Below are positions 51,260 through 59,608 of a stretch of DNA of 64,000 nucleotides, piece by piece; position 1 is the first letter of the stretch, and each line of letters starts with the position of its first letter. Source of the DNA: CAYTYZ01 sp964448465 (GTDB lineage Bacteria > Patescibacteriota > Microgenomatia > UBA12405); the NCBI GenBank assembly GCA_964448465.1, contig CAYUVY010000003.1:1-64000 (forward strand), given 5' to 3'. The position numbers and the translations under genes are program-made. The notes beneath the pieces are model-generated. The model did no database searches. It was not told the origin of the DNA and saw only the letters and a program-made list of their open reading frames with translations.

Positions 51260-52606
51260 TCAAGATCTGATCTCAAGTTGTTGGCAATATCTTAAGGCGC
51301 CGTTGGGTGGAACTAGGTGTTGGTTTTGTAGATAACTGGCCAATAAAATTCCGTGGTTATATAGTCGATAAATAAAGGTCCTGGCTTCATATGGATTTTT
51401 TGGGAGGCAAATAGTGCGTAATTCTCTAGCCCTTCTTAACCAATGGTTTATGGTTTGTTTGCTGGGACTATTAAGTAGGTCATGGATTAATTGCTCGTTG
51501 TCTTTTTTGCTGGGTAGTAGTTTTTCCAAACGAAGGAAATTGAGATTTTGCTCCTCTTGATCACCAACAGGGGGAGAAAACAGTATAATCCCACCACCAA
51601 AGGCAGAAGTAGGCAGGAGGGCATGATTGGACATTTCTCCAGGTTTAACAACAATAATGTCTGGAGGAGTGGTGGTCATTTTAGCATTTAAAAAAAGAAT
51701 CATGCTCAGATTATCTTTGGCCAAATCAACTGCGCCGTGTTGCTTGAGAATGGCTTGTTGCAACCCTTGGGTTTCTGGTTTGTCTTTGAAAGTGGAATAT
51801 ATTTGTGTCCAGTAGCCTACACCCTGGGCAATTGTGGCCATATAGTCTGCTTGTACCGAGGCACCACCCAAAAGAAGAGCAATACTAGGCCTAACAAAAG
51901 GATCAGTTGGATCCAGGGCTTGGCCCCTATTTTCTCGCAAGACTTGGGGCATTATTTTTTCTTGGGCAGGATCAATAGGAAAAGGGTTAACGATTATTTC
52001 GGGTCTGTCTCTTTTTCCCCAGACTCTTTTCCATTGGCTGTCCAAAAGATTTTGGGCTACCTCTTTAGATCTCTCGTCTAAAACACACATGGTAACTCTT
52101 TTTTCCTTATTACCGTGGGCTGTTGGCCAAATAACATGCATTCTATTTGTAAAATGATCTGTGACAATAGTGTTAATAGCGAGGTTTTGGACCAGGGGGT
52201 CTTGGGATATTTCTGTAGCTCCAAAAGCTGCCCAAGCCACATCTGCATTTGGTACTATTAGAACATTTTGACCCGGGACCATCCTTCTAGATAACTCCTC
52301 TGCAAAGGTACGGGGATTAGCATGGGGATGTTTTTTGAGTTGATCTCTGAGAATCGGAATTTGAATAAAAGTTTGTGCATCCAAGGACTTGGCAACTAGA
52401 TTTACTGGCACACTCCAAAAACCACTGCTACCCAGATGGTGCAATTTTGAACCAGGTGTGTCCAATTGGTAGATGGGTGGAAGCGGAGGAGAATTTGGAT
52501 GCAATTGTCGATAGGCTTCTTCCAGTGCGACAGTTGGTCTTAAATGACCTGCGCCAGCATTGGTGGTAATTAGATGGAAGTGTCTTTCAGAAATTTCGAC
52601 TGTAAT
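51260..52606 (-). CDS. MGDG-synthase/MurG-like glycosyltransferase with probable ATT start
   Basis: GT-B-type protein of about 449 residues. Its N-terminal loop LITTNAGAGHLRPTVALEEAY matches the glycine-rich acceptor loop of MGDG synthase/MurG enzymes, and RPSIALLLGGASVQADY resembles the start of the donor domain. This N-terminus lies upstream of the first usual start codon (a TTG at 52504, downstream of the loop). Between the loop and an in-frame TAA at 52613-52615 there is no ATG, GTG or TTG. An ATT at 52604-52606 sits exactly 5 nt after a TATAAC box, the spacing used by other genes here, so initiation at ATT is proposed. A 5'-damaged gene is the alternative. Downstream residues after about 230 are poorly conserved. 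Confidence 0.6.
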   Translation of the reverse strand: MTVEISERHFHLITTNAGAGHLRPTVALEEAYRQLHPNSPPLPPIYQLDTPGSKLHHLGSSGFWSVPVNLVAKSLDAQTFIQIPILRDQLKKHPHANPRTFAEELSRRMVPGQNVLIVPNADVAWAAFGATEISQDPLVQNLAINTIVTDHFTNRMHVIWPTAHGNKEKRVTMCVLDERSKEVAQNLLDSQWKRVWGKRDRPEIIVNPFPIDPAQEKIMPQVLRENRGQALDPTDPFVRPSIALLLGGASVQADYMATIAQGVGYWTQIYSTFKDKPETQGLQQAILKQHGAVDLAKDNLSMILFLNAKMTTTPPDIIVVKPGEMSNHALLPTSAFGGGIILFSPPVGDQEEQNLNFLRLEKLLPSKKDNEQLIHDLLNSPSKQTINHWLRRARELRTICLPKNPYEARTFIYRLYNHGILLASYLQNQHLVPPNGALRYCQQLEIRS

Positions 52607-52611
52607 GATTG

Positions 52612-52617
52612 GTTATA
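52612..52617 (-). promoter_or_regulatory. -10 box TATAAC before the glycosyltransferase gene
   Basis: TATAAC followed by 5 nt and ATT at 52606; see the gene entry. Confidence 0.4.
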
Positions 52618-52641
52618 GAACAAATATTTTAATTTAGCAAG

Positions 52642-53685
52642 TTAGATAATCCACATAGCATCGCCAAAGCTAAAAAAACCGTATTTATTGGTAATAGCAT
52701 GCTGGTAGGCATTGCCCAAGTTGGAAGATAAAAAGTTAGTAAATTTTTCTGGAGAGTTGGGAGTAGTGGTAAAGGCGGAAACTAGCATAAGAAGGCTAGA
52801 TTCTGGCAAATGGAAATTAGTTATCAGAGAATTAATAAATTGGAATTTGTAAGGAGGGAAGAGGAAGATGTCGGTAGAATTTTTTTGTGGAATTAGTGTT
52901 TTATTTTTTGCACAGGATTCCAAGACACGGGTAGTGGTGGTACCCACGGCAATTATGCGTTTGCCAGATATTTTGGCGGAATTTAAACGAGTGACAACTT
53001 CTGGAGTTAACTCAAAAGATTCGGAGTGTAATTTTTTGGTCTGTAGATTTTCTGGTCGAAGGTTTTGAAAAGTACCCAGGCCAACATTTAGTGTGACAAA
53101 TTCTATTTGAATATTTTTTTGTTTTAATTGTTCTAAAAGTTTTGTGGTGAAATGTAAGCCGGCGGTGGGAGCAGCAGCAGATGCACCTGATTGGGCGTAA
53201 ACAGTTTGATATTTTTGACGTAGGTCTTGCTCGCTATCAATGTTGTGGATATAAGGAGGAAGTGGGGTGTGGCCAATTAAATTAAGCTCTTGCAGTAACT
53301 CTTGGCCTGATAAATTAAATTCGATTTGGTTGAAAGAAATTATTTGTCCAGAAAGATTATGAGAAAAATTTATTTTTATATCTAATTTTAAATTGGTACC
53401 GATACATTCGTAGGTATTGCTGGAAATTTGATGAAGTAAGAGAATTTCGCATTTACCGCCGGTTGGTTTTTGGCCAAAAAGTCTGGCCGGAAAGACTTTG
53501 GTTTGGTTTAGAACTAAAACATCGTTGGGAGTTAGTAGGTTGGCCAAATCAAAAAAATGTTTATTCTGAACTTCCCCAGTTTGGCGATTAAAAACTAAAA
53601 GTTTACAGGCATCGCGAGGACTGGTGGGAGTATTGGCAATTAACTGCTTGGGTAAATCGTAAGTAAAATCGGAGATATTTAGCAC
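52642..53685 (-). CDS. queA: S-adenosylmethionine:tRNA ribosyltransferase-isomerase
   Basis: Transfers the ribosyl part of SAM to preQ1-tRNA, making epoxyqueuosine in GUN-decoding tRNAs. The 347 residues show FDYDLPKQLIA-type start (here FTYDLPKQLIANTP), VLNQTKVFPARLFG, a GASAAAPTAGLHFT active-site stretch, LNVGLGTFQNLRPE and NFHLPESSLLMLVSAF. No preQ1 synthesis genes are present, so preQ1 salvage is inferred. The GTG start is fixed by a TATAAT box 5 nt upstream. Confidence 0.95.
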   Translation of the reverse strand: MLNISDFTYDLPKQLIANTPTSPRDACKLLVFNRQTGEVQNKHFFDLANLLTPNDVLVLNQTKVFPARLFGQKPTGGKCEILLLHQISSNTYECIGTNLKLDIKINFSHNLSGQIISFNQIEFNLSGQELLQELNLIGHTPLPPYIHNIDSEQDLRQKYQTVYAQSGASAAAPTAGLHFTTKLLEQLKQKNIQIEFVTLNVGLGTFQNLRPENLQTKKLHSESFELTPEVVTRLNSAKISGKRIIAVGTTTTRVLESCAKNKTLIPQKNSTDIFLFPPYKFQFINSLITNFHLPESSLLMLVSAFTTTPNSPEKFTNFLSSNLGNAYQHAITNKYGFFSFGDAMWII

Positions 53686-53690
53686 AGAGT

Positions 53691-53696
53691 ATTATA
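53691..53696 (-). promoter_or_regulatory. -10 box TATAAT, leaderless promoter of queA
   Basis: TATAAT followed by 5 nt (actct) and GTG at 53685. Confidence 0.6.
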
Positions 53697-53759
53697 ACTT
53701 GGGTGGGTTTACTTAGGTAGAAATATTTGCTAGATTTAAGTATTAATAGTTTTTTTAAA

Positions 53760-54284
53760 ATGAAAAACTTATTACCTTTATTGTTGGTCCTGGTGTTGGT
53801 CGGTGCAGGTGCATATTTATATAAAACAAAAATGACGGTTAAACCTGAAGAGTCAATGGTAAAAACAACTCCTGCTGAAGAAACCATGGAGGAAACTCCA
53901 AAAGAGGCGATGGTGGCTATGGATGGATTGGACGAAGAAGCTGTAGACGTGATTGACCAATTGCCAGGTAGTACGGTGGTGGTGAGTATGGTTAGCACCA
54001 AGAAACCGGTGTTTGTGATGATTCATAAACTGGATGAGGAAGGAAATCCTGGAGCAGTAATAGGAAGTACGGGGTTACTGACCAAAGATTCAGAAAGGGT
54101 GACAATTAAATTGACCGAAAGGATGCTACAAAATTCAAAATACACAGCCATGTTGCACACGGATGATGGAGATGGAAAACTAACTTTTCCTGGTCCTGAT
54201 GCTCCAACCAAAGACAGTGCAGGGGAAATAGTAATGATGGATTTTATGGCTAGTACTACGGCTGTGGACCCTTCAGAGTTATAA
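53760..54284 (+). CDS. Membrane-anchored DUF7282-like protein
   Basis: Single-pass exported protein, about 174 residues. A signal anchor (LLPLLLVLVLVGAGAYLY) and an acidic Glu/Thr/Met-rich linker (about residues 25-60) precede a beta-sandwich domain: PGSTVVVSMVSTKKPVFVMIHKLDEEGNPGAVIGSTGLLTKDSERVTIKL. This pattern resembles DUF7282 domains found in archaeal and CPR surface proteins. ATG 53760 is chosen because the upstream TTG-initiated extension adds an unlikely 11 residues. It lies 13 bp upstream of the desaturase gene in the same direction. Confidence 0.6.
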   Translation: MKNLLPLLLVLVLVGAGAYLYKTKMTVKPEESMVKTTPAEETMEETPKEAMVAMDGLDEEAVDVIDQLPGSTVVVSMVSTKKPVFVMIHKLDEEGNPGAVIGSTGLLTKDSERVTIKLTERMLQNSKYTAMLHTDDGDGKLTFPGPDAPTKDSAGEIVMMDFMASTTAVDPSEL

Positions 54285-54297
54285 AGTTTGTAAAGTA

Positions 54298-55335
54298 ATG
54301 GCAAAAAATTTAAAGATTGAGGAGATTAGGCTTGGCCAATTAGATGGGGCAAAGGAATTTGCTTTATTGAGAGCCGAGGCTAAGACAAAAGGCTACCTTG
54401 AGCCAAATCCAATGTTTTATTGGACGGTGATTGCGATATTAACCTTTTTGACTGGACTCTCGGCTTTTGCCTTGGTAAGGGCAAGTATATGGTGGCAAAC
54501 AGTGTTGTGCAGTATGGCTTTTGCGTTTTTGGCTATACAATGGGGTGGAATAATGCATGATGCGGGACACGGAGGAATTTATGCCAGCAATAAAATCAAT
54601 GATATTTTTGGGTTTGCAGCTTCAGTTTTACTAGGAACTAGTTATATAGAGTGGAAAAGTAAACACAACAATCACCACGCCCATACTAACGAAGTTGAAG
54701 AGGACACAGACTTGATGATCCCGGTTTTGTCATACACTTTGGAAAGAGCTAGATCGCGTACGGGCTGGCAAAAACCATTAGTAAAATATCAAGCCTGGCT
54801 GTTTCACTTATTTGCTTGCGCAGGTGTAATTGCTATAAGACTGGATAATTTAATTAATTTTTGGCAAAAAAGATCTTGGGATAAAAAGATCGTAATGGAT
54901 AGAGTTTTGTTTTTGGCGGGAATGCTACTGTGGTATGTGGTGCCGTTTATGTTTTTTAGCTGGCAAAAGGCTTTACTTTTTGTGATCACGTTGACTATTT
55001 TTACGGGACAATATATTGTGCACGTTTTTGCGCCAAACCACAAAGGAATGGTGGAGATACCCAAGGGAATTAAATTGTCTTTTTTGGAGCAGCAAATTAT
55101 TACGGCAAGAAATGTCTTGGCGCACCCGGTGTGGGACCATATTTATATTGGTCTGAATTACCAAATCGAACATCACCTGTTCCCTTCTTGTCCTCGATCA
55201 AGTTTGAGTAAACTCGCGCCGATGGTAAAAAAATATTGCCTAAGTCGCAAGTTTCCATATGATGTAATTATGCCTTGGCAAACAGATGTGGTAATTTTAA
55301 AAGAACTGAGTGCGGTGGCTAAACTAGTTAATTAA
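54298..55335 (+). CDS. Membrane fatty acid desaturase
   Basis: Di-iron acyl-lipid desaturase, 345 residues and about four membrane helices. The three histidine boxes are HDAGHGG, HNNHHAHTN and QIEHHLFPSCPR. The Q-x-x-HH third box is typical of front-end (delta-6/delta-5 type) desaturases, although no cytochrome b5 domain is attached. It needs O2 and an electron donor, which is notable in a lineage regarded as mainly fermentative and unable to make fatty acids; it may modify scavenged lipids. Its 3' end overlaps the convergent Hsp70-like gene by 8 bp. Confidence 0.9.
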   Translation: MAKNLKIEEIRLGQLDGAKEFALLRAEAKTKGYLEPNPMFYWTVIAILTFLTGLSAFALVRASIWWQTVLCSMAFAFLAIQWGGIMHDAGHGGIYASNKINDIFGFAASVLLGTSYIEWKSKHNNHHAHTNEVEEDTDLMIPVLSYTLERARSRTGWQKPLVKYQAWLFHLFACAGVIAIRLDNLINFWQKRSWDKKIVMDRVLFLAGMLLWYVVPFMFFSWQKALLFVITLTIFTGQYIVHVFAPNHKGMVEIPKGIKLSFLEQQIITARNVLAHPVWDHIYIGLNYQIEHHLFPSCPRSSLSKLAPMVKKYCLSRKFPYDVIMPWQTDVVILKELSAVAKLVN

Positions 55336-56692
55336 AATAACGCTTGGCAAGAATGGCTAGACCCTTACTCACGGCAGTGAATGGTTCGTATAGCTGAACC
55401 TTGTTGGGTTGAAAAATTGTTTTGACTAAGTCTTGAAAAGCTGGAATTAAACTGGAACCACCAGTAAGTACTACTTGATCGATTTGCTCCGCTTTGACCC
55501 CAGCTAAAGTTAAGGTTTCTAAAATTGTTTGACGAGAAAGCTCCAAAGCATCAGAAATGGCCTGTTTAAATTCCACTTGAGTGATTTGTTCATCGATAGT
55601 GGTGTGCTCGGTTTGAAAAATTAACTGGGCAAGAGAAGAGGAAGATAGTTTTTCTTTGGTTTCGACAATTTGTTTACGTAGAGCAAAGGCTAAGTTTTGA
55701 CGCAAAAAATATTCTATAAATTCAATGGTAGGAACGGAACTGGCTCTGTATTTGGCACGGTGGAGAAAGTCGAAAAAGGATTCGGAGCGATATTTGGAAA
55801 TATCGGCCCAGTTGATAGCGGCGTTGACGGCAGAGGGTGGATAAGGAATCTGCTTGTCTCCATAGGTTAAATTTTTACCAAAATGATGGGCTATTTTAAA
55901 ATCGTATAGGGCTTGATCGATAAGATCCCCGCCTAGGGGTGTGCCATGGGAAGCTAAAACTTGATTGGTGTCGAGATTGACAATAGTAGTATCCAAAGTT
56001 CCGCCGCCAAAATCGAAAACAAAAACTAGACCAGAATGGTCGACCCCATAACCATAGGCAGCACCAATAGGTTCGTATTCAAATTTAACTTCCTTAAAAC
56101 CGGCTTGTTTGGCGGCTTGCTCCAGGCGAGCTAAGGGCAACTTGCCATGGGTAGTGTCCCCGACAAATTTGACGGGGCGGCCAATTAAAATTTGATCGAT
56201 GTTTTGACCAGAGAGAGAATCGGCACGACGCTTGACTTCGGCTAGAAAAATGGAAACCAAATCGGCAAAGGTATAGGTTTTGTCTTCAATTTGAGTTTGA
56301 ATATCTTGGGTGCTACCCAAAAGAGACTTAAAAGATCGCAAAATGCGCCCGGTTTGGGAAACTTCATATTCAAAATATTCATTCACTTTAATTAAGTCGC
56401 TACCTTGAAAAACCTTAATTTCGCGGGTGCCAACCGTATTTTGGACTTTGGCTAATTTAGAACTGGCCAAATCATTTAAGTATTGATTTATCGCCTGGGT
56501 AGCATAATAGATTTTGTTTTGGTGAAAATAGAGGGCAGATTGAAAAACTTCAGGAGTACTGGAGGCAAAATTAATGGGCAAAACAGTTGGGTGAACGGAG
56601 TCTTGTTGAAGAGAAATACTGGAGTTACTGGTACCGAAATCTAGGCCGTAACTGGGACGGCCATTAATTTTTGGCTGTACCAGTTGATTCAC
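55328..56692 (-). CDS. Hsp70-like ATPase (YegD type, no substrate-binding domain)
   Basis: Actin-fold chaperone-like ATPase, 454 residues. The phosphate loops are GLDFGTSNSS and FVFDFGGGTLDTTIV, and the adenosine motif is VVLTGGSSLIPAFQDLV. Length and ending match the E. coli YegD type: the nucleotide-binding domain is present but the C-terminal substrate-binding domain of DnaK is missing. The function of this class is not established. The GTG start lies downstream of the best sigma70-like promoter in the window. Confidence 0.88.
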   Translation of the reverse strand: MNQLVQPKINGRPSYGLDFGTSNSSISLQQDSVHPTVLPINFASSTPEVFQSALYFHQNKIYYATQAINQYLNDLASSKLAKVQNTVGTREIKVFQGSDLIKVNEYFEYEVSQTGRILRSFKSLLGSTQDIQTQIEDKTYTFADLVSIFLAEVKRRADSLSGQNIDQILIGRPVKFVGDTTHGKLPLARLEQAAKQAGFKEVKFEYEPIGAAYGYGVDHSGLVFVFDFGGGTLDTTIVNLDTNQVLASHGTPLGGDLIDQALYDFKIAHHFGKNLTYGDKQIPYPPSAVNAAINWADISKYRSESFFDFLHRAKYRASSVPTIEFIEYFLRQNLAFALRKQIVETKEKLSSSSLAQLIFQTEHTTIDEQITQVEFKQAISDALELSRQTILETLTLAGVKAEQIDQVVLTGGSSLIPAFQDLVKTIFQPNKVQLYEPFTAVSKGLAILAKRYFN

Positions 56693-56700
56693 GGACTGTG

Positions 56701-56729
56701 ATTCTAGCAGTGTGAAAAATACCTGTCAA
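56701..56729 (-). promoter_or_regulatory. Full sigma70-type promoter (TTGACA-17-TAGAAT) of the Hsp70-like gene
   Basis: The -35 TTGACA (56724-56729) and extended -10 TGcTAGAAT (hexamer 56701-56706) are separated by exactly 17 nt, and the GTG start is 8 nt further on. This gene has a consensus -35 element, which is not evident at most other promoters here. Confidence 0.75.
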
Positions 56730-56737
56730 CAGGCAAT

Positions 56738-57934
56738 TTAGTCTAGAAAAGTGATGGCGACTCCCCTTTTACCAGCGCGGCCGGTACGACCAATGCGATG
56801 GATGTAGGCGTCTTGAGACTCAGGAAGATCGAAGTTGATGACGTGAGTAACATCGGAAATGTCTAGTCCACGACTGGCTACATCGGTAGCCAAGAGAACC
56901 TGGAGGTTATCACTTTTGAACATGGAAAGGGCTCGTTGACGTTGGAATTGACTTTTGTTGCCATGGATAGAGGCGGCTTTAAAACGTTTTTGTTCTAGGG
57001 CCATGAATAATTTTTCAATACCATGCTTGGTGCGTCCAAAAACGAGAACCTTTTGATATTCTGGTTTGACTAACAATTCACAAAGTATTTCCACTTTATT
57101 GCGACCTTCGGTACGCAAAATAGTTTGATCCACGTTGACAGCAGGTTGACTTGGGGCAACCGTAATTTTTACAGGGTTATTGAGAAAAGAGGCCATGATA
57201 GTATGCATCTTGGGAGTGAGGGTAGCGGAGAAGAACAAAGATTGGCGGGGTTGGGCAAGTTTGGTTACCAAGTATTGCACATCGGGTAAAAAGCCCATAT
57301 CCAACATACGGTCGACTTCATCTAGGACGATATTGGCATAATCGTTTAAATTAAGCATGCGACGGGTGTGTAGATCTTTGAGGCGGCCAGGAGTGCCCAA
57401 AACAAATTGAGGTCCACGTCGCAGGTCGCGAGTTTGAATACCAATAGAGGCTCCACCAATACAAAGAGCAGAATAAATACCCATACCATGGGTAAAAGAT
57501 TTAAGCTCATCTTGAATTTGCAGGGCTAGTTCACGAGTAGGAGCAATGATTAAGACTTTTTGAGAACGATTTAAGAGTACTTTGTTAATTAGGGGAATTA
57601 GGAAGGCTGCTGTTTTACCGGTCCCCGTGGCTGCTTGGCCTACGACATCGCGACCCTGTAAAAGAGCAGGAATAGCCTGATCTTGAATAGGGGTAGGGAT
57701 CGTATAGTTTTTTTGTAAAATAGCAGATTTGAGCTGAGGAACTAGATTAAAATCATTAAAAGTATATTGATTTTTGTACTCGATAACTGGACCAGCCACA
57801 CTGGGACGGTTGATTAATTGAGTTGGATTAAAAGAAGACTGACGCTGGCGACCGTGGGTAGAAAAACGAGGTCGGCTAAAATGAGGCCTATTGGGCCTGT
57901 TGGAACTCGAGCGGTTAGAAGGTTGATGAAACAT
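56738..57934 (-). CDS. DEAD-box RNA helicase (DEVD variant)
   Basis: ATP-dependent RNA helicase of about 398 residues. It shows the Q motif (FNDFNLVPQLK...PTPIQDQAIPALL), Walker A GQAATGTGKTAAF, PTRELALQIQ, GG, TPGRLKDL, motif II as DEVD (VLDEVDRMLDMGF) instead of DEAD, SAT, and HRIGRTGRAGKRG (VI). The N-terminal 50 residues are Arg/Ser-rich and disordered. It ends soon after motif VI with no C-terminal extension. Roles in ribosome assembly or mRNA decay are typical. Confidence 0.94.
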   Translation of the reverse strand: MFHQPSNRSSSNRPNRPHFSRPRFSTHGRQRQSSFNPTQLINRPSVAGPVIEYKNQYTFNDFNLVPQLKSAILQKNYTIPTPIQDQAIPALLQGRDVVGQAATGTGKTAAFLIPLINKVLLNRSQKVLIIAPTRELALQIQDELKSFTHGMGIYSALCIGGASIGIQTRDLRRGPQFVLGTPGRLKDLHTRRMLNLNDYANIVLDEVDRMLDMGFLPDVQYLVTKLAQPRQSLFFSATLTPKMHTIMASFLNNPVKITVAPSQPAVNVDQTILRTEGRNKVEILCELLVKPEYQKVLVFGRTKHGIEKLFMALEQKRFKAASIHGNKSQFQRQRALSMFKSDNLQVLLATDVASRGLDISDVTHVINFDLPESQDAYIHRIGRTGRAGKRGVAITFLD

Positions 57935-57988
57935 TTTTTATCTAATTAGCAAACGTCGTAAATATAAAAGCGATATTCACTAAATGTC

Positions 57989-58000
57989 CTATAATTATAG
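57989..58000. promoter_or_regulatory. Palindromic bidirectional -10 (CTATAATTATAG)
   Basis: A perfect 12-bp palindrome giving TATAAT on both strands, between the DEAD-box and ABC genes. It would start a leader of about 50 nt to either gene, unlike the leaderless sites. Confidence 0.55.
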
Positions 58001-58051
58001 ACTAGTTGTGGAGCGTTGTCAAGAGCTACTGTCTATGAGAAAATAAGGACT

Positions 58052-58831
58052 GTGAAGATCGAAAACATAATTGAGGTAAAAAACTTAGTAAAAAAGTACA
58101 AAAAGGCAGAAAAACCGGCCGTAGACGTGGTTAGTTTTGGGGTGAAAAAAGGGGAAATGTTTGCACTTTTGGGCCCCAATGGAGCAGGAAAAACTACGGT
58201 CATTTCTATTTTGACCACAACTTTGGCTAAAACTAGTGGGGAAGTAAAAATTGCTGGCTTGGATATTGACAAGGACTCTTTAAAAATACGCTCACAAATT
58301 GGGATAATTTTCCAAAATCCTAGCTTGGATCTGAACCTGACTGCGGAAGAAAATGTGCGCTTTCATGCGGTTTTGTACGGACTGTATCCGTATGCGCCAT
58401 TTGCCTCCTGGATGCCTGAAGAATATAGAAAAAAATTAGCGGACTTGGCTGGAGTATTAGGCCTGACTAGTGCTGATATGGCTAAACCAGTAAAGGCGAT
58501 GTCGGGTGGAATGAAGCGAAAATTGGAAATAATTAGATCCTTGATGCACAACCCAAAAGTATTATTCCTAGATGAACCAACCACAGGGCTAGATCCCCTC
58601 TCGCGAAAAAGTTTATGGGCTTATTTGGACAAAGTACGCAAGGAAAATGGCACGACAATACTGGTAACTACTCATTATTTGGAAGAAATTGCCGGGGCAG
58701 ATCGAGTGTGCATTATTAAAGAAGGAAAGATTGTGGCCATGGGTTCGACTCAAGAGGTGAAAAAACAATTTGCTGGTAAAGAGCAGAGTTTGGAAGAAGT
58801 ATATTTAAAAATTATTCAGGAGACAGAATAA
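58052..58831 (+). CDS. ABC-2 type transporter ATPase subunit
   Basis: ATP-binding subunit of an ABC-2 exporter, about 260 residues. It shows Walker A (LLGPNGAGKTTVISIL), Q-loop (IIFQNPSLDLNLTAEEN), signature (MSGGMKRKLEIIRSL), Walker B (VLFLDEPTTGLDPLSRK) and H-loop (LVTTHYLEE). This is the DrrA/NatA-like drug or lipid exporter type. The GTG at 58052 (MKIENIIEVKNLVKKY) is preferred over an in-frame TTG at 58016. The permease starts at the next base. Confidence 0.92.
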   Translation: MKIENIIEVKNLVKKYKKAEKPAVDVVSFGVKKGEMFALLGPNGAGKTTVISILTTTLAKTSGEVKIAGLDIDKDSLKIRSQIGIIFQNPSLDLNLTAEENVRFHAVLYGLYPYAPFASWMPEEYRKKLADLAGVLGLTSADMAKPVKAMSGGMKRKLEIIRSLMHNPKVLFLDEPTTGLDPLSRKSLWAYLDKVRKENGTTILVTTHYLEEIAGADRVCIIKEGKIVAMGSTQEVKKQFAGKEQSLEEVYLKIIQETE

Positions 58832-59605
58832 ATGTTGGCTACTATTATTGCAATTGCAGCAAGAGACATTACAAAATTTTTAAGAGACCGGCCTAGGATG
58901 ATTGCCACACTGGTTTTTCCTTTGGTATTTATTGGTATTTTAGGTCAAAGTTTACAGTCTAATTTGGGAACGGTTAGCAAGTTTAATTTTTTGGAATTTG
59001 TCTTTTTGGGAGTACTGGGGCAAACCTGGTTTCAATCCACAGCGGCTGGAATTATTTCGTTAGTGGAAGACCGAGAATCGGACTTTGCCCAGGAAATTTT
59101 TGTGGCACCAATTTCAAGACTGGCAATAATCTTGGGAAAAATAGCTGGCGAGGGAGTGGTGGCTAGTTTGCAGGGAATTGGAATTGTGGCTTTTGCCTTG
59201 ATTTCGGGTATACCAATTGATTTGGGAAGACTCTTGATGATCTTGCCAGCTGGTGCTATTGTTTGCTTTTTGGGTGGAGCTTTTGGAGTGTTAGTAATGT
59301 CGAGACTTACCGGACAGCGAGGCGCAAACCAAATTTTTCCATTTCTACTTTTCCCTCAATTTTTCTTGGCCGGAGTATTTAGCCCGATTAGCAACTTGCC
59401 ACCAATTTTGTTTGTTTTATCGCGAATTTCGCCGATGACTTATGGCGTGGATTTGATGAGAAGTCTGTATTATTGGGGCAGACCAGAGGCAACTATTGTG
59501 GTCTTGCACCCAGCCTGGGTAAATTTGGCAGTGATTGGAGCAATGATTGTAGTGATGGTCACCTTGGGAACTAGTTGGTTTGTGAAGGCGGAAAGGGAAA
59601 GATAG
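58832..59605 (+). CDS. ABC-2 type transporter permease subunit
   Basis: Membrane subunit of the exporter, 257 residues and six transmembrane helices. The order is the N-terminal amphipathic ARDITKFLRDRPRMIATLVFP, then the ABC-2 signature region GQRGANQIFPFLLFPQFFLAGVFSPISNLPPILFVLSRISPMTYGVDLMR. A Shine-Dalgarno AGGAG precedes the ATG, whereas leaderless signals are absent, as expected for an internal operon gene. Substrate unknown. Confidence 0.9.
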   Translation: MLATIIAIAARDITKFLRDRPRMIATLVFPLVFIGILGQSLQSNLGTVSKFNFLEFVFLGVLGQTWFQSTAAGIISLVEDRESDFAQEIFVAPISRLAIILGKIAGEGVVASLQGIGIVAFALISGIPIDLGRLLMILPAGAIVCFLGGAFGVLVMSRLTGQRGANQIFPFLLFPQFFLAGVFSPISNLPPILFVLSRISPMTYGVDLMRSLYYWGRPEATIVVLHPAWVNLAVIGAMIVVMVTLGTSWFVKAERER

Positions 59606-59608
59606 ACT

